Assembly (NCBI GenBank): GCA_017640725.1
Contig: JAEPQB010000001.1
Span: 1,178,001 to 1,242,000, forward strand
Reading direction: 5' to 3'
Length of the DNA: 64,000 nucleotides
Source of the DNA: Kordiimonadaceae bacterium
GTDB lineage: Bacteria > Pseudomonadota > Alphaproteobacteria > Sphingomonadales > Kordiimonadaceae
Position numbers and translations under genes: made by a program. Below, piece after piece: positions 63,501-64,000 of the stretch. How positions within the stretch are numbered: position 1 is the first letter of the stretch; every line of letters begins with the position of its first letter. A model generated the notes under the pieces. That model was not told the origin of the DNA. It saw only the letters and a program-made list of their open reading frames with translations, and ran no database searches.

Positions 63501-64000
63501 AGCAGGTCTCTGCGCCGCATTCTAGCGAGAAATCATGGATGTGGCTTTTGCCCCCACCGCCCATTTTGAACGAATGCTCTGACAAAACGCGGAAGCCCAT
63601 ATTCTCAAGAATGGGCATGCAATTTGACAGGGCAATCAATTGAGAGCCGTGATAAACCTTGAGCCTGAACCGGTTATCGCCGTCACCCAGATGCTGGTAG
63701 AAATCAACCCGCAAGTCATCTTCACCGTCAATTTCTTCAAGCTTGATAACGTCATATGCAGCTTGTGGCGGCGTGAAGAATTCCCTGTAAGCGGTTGTGA
63801 AGCGGGTTTTGTAAAGATGATGCAGGCGGTTGCCTTTTTCTTCTCCCAAATGATCAATCAGTGAGAGGTGCAGCCTGTCATCCCAGCCCTGTGCCGCCTC
63901 AATAATTTGCTGCTGGATATCTTCTTCTTCAACTACAGGCACATTGCCTGGCTTGGTGCGAATAATGAAATGCCAGCGCGCAAGGGGTTCTTCGCTCAGT
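60544..64000 (-). CDS. gdhB: NAD-dependent glutamate dehydrogenase (C-terminal part)
   Basis: The last about 1,152 residues of a protein that is usually about 1,600 long; the N terminus is beyond the right edge, and the reading is open there (continuing as [17 protein letters not shown]). The large bacterial NAD-GDH family is recognised from [65 protein letters not shown] and [10 protein letters not shown]. The enzyme makes 2-oxoglutarate and ammonia from glutamate. The start of the visible part at 63942 is not a real start codon. Confidence 0.96.
   Translation of the reverse strand, partial: [1151 protein letters not shown]

Overview
The window is chromosomal DNA from an alphaproteobacterium. 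The evidence is the gene order TIGR02300 / tRNA-Ala / aroA / cmk / rpsA / ihfB / lapA / pyrF, an NAD-dependent glutamate dehydrogenase of the very long bacterial type, an SdhAF4 (DUF1674) gene, an rpe-heparinase-purH run and an ornithine-lipid acyltransferase. A marine or Kordiimonadales-like host is possible but is only an impression. No phage, IS element, CRISPR array or plasmid gene was seen. Genes are tightly packed, and no gap of 300 bases or more lacks a gene.

1-10 kb: a GST and a TetR gene diverge around two copies of one palindrome, followed by a PLP decarboxylase. Next comes the minus-strand housekeeping block aroA, a DUF4334 gene, cmk, rpsA, ihfB, lapA, pyrF, interrupted by a plus-strand VOC gene. 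tRNA-Ala(GGC) has a recognisable stable-RNA promoter.

10-25 kb: a LysR regulator diverges from a three-gene envelope cassette (RND/MMPL pump, LolA-like periplasmic protein, outer-membrane barrel). After a DUF427 gene and a glycosyltransferase there is an unusual locus: an orphan ParA-type ATPase with a small basic partner, and two SPOR-domain proteins (one SEL1-like, one TPR lipoprotein). Hsp20, YjbQ, a DUF481 barrel, an SDR and an MFS carrier follow.

25-42 kb: a 623-residue protein I cannot assign, a short SdhAF4 gene, CPBP and HtpX membrane proteases, a PfkB (adenosine) kinase, a small-gene operon (EI24, lipoprotein, DUF6460, DUF938), an OlsB-like acyltransferase, an AmpG-like carrier with a CxxC hotdog-like protein, then rsmB, rpe, a heparinase-family protein and purH.

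42-50 kb: three tandem DUF6445-like genes, the first with a repeat-encoded tail, lead into a secreted amidohydrolase. Ergothioneine genes egtB-egtD follow, then an nth-centred minus-strand operon.

50-64 kb: thrS; infC with an AUA start codon and a strong leader hairpin; a secreted proline-iminopeptidase-like hydrolase; an ECF41-type sigma factor operon (membrane protein, AhpD-like protein, sigma factor) preceded by a near-ideal ECF41 promoter; a membrane-anchored XRE regulator; a LysR / Gfo-Idh-MocA pair; a glutathionyl-hydroquinone reductase; and the C-terminal part of the glutamate dehydrogenase, which runs off the window.

The best leads are the ECF41 module with its promoter, the DUF6445 trio, the ParA/SPOR locus, the infC leader, and a palindrome, CTGACA-N5-TGTCAG, that occurs exactly twice, both times between genes.
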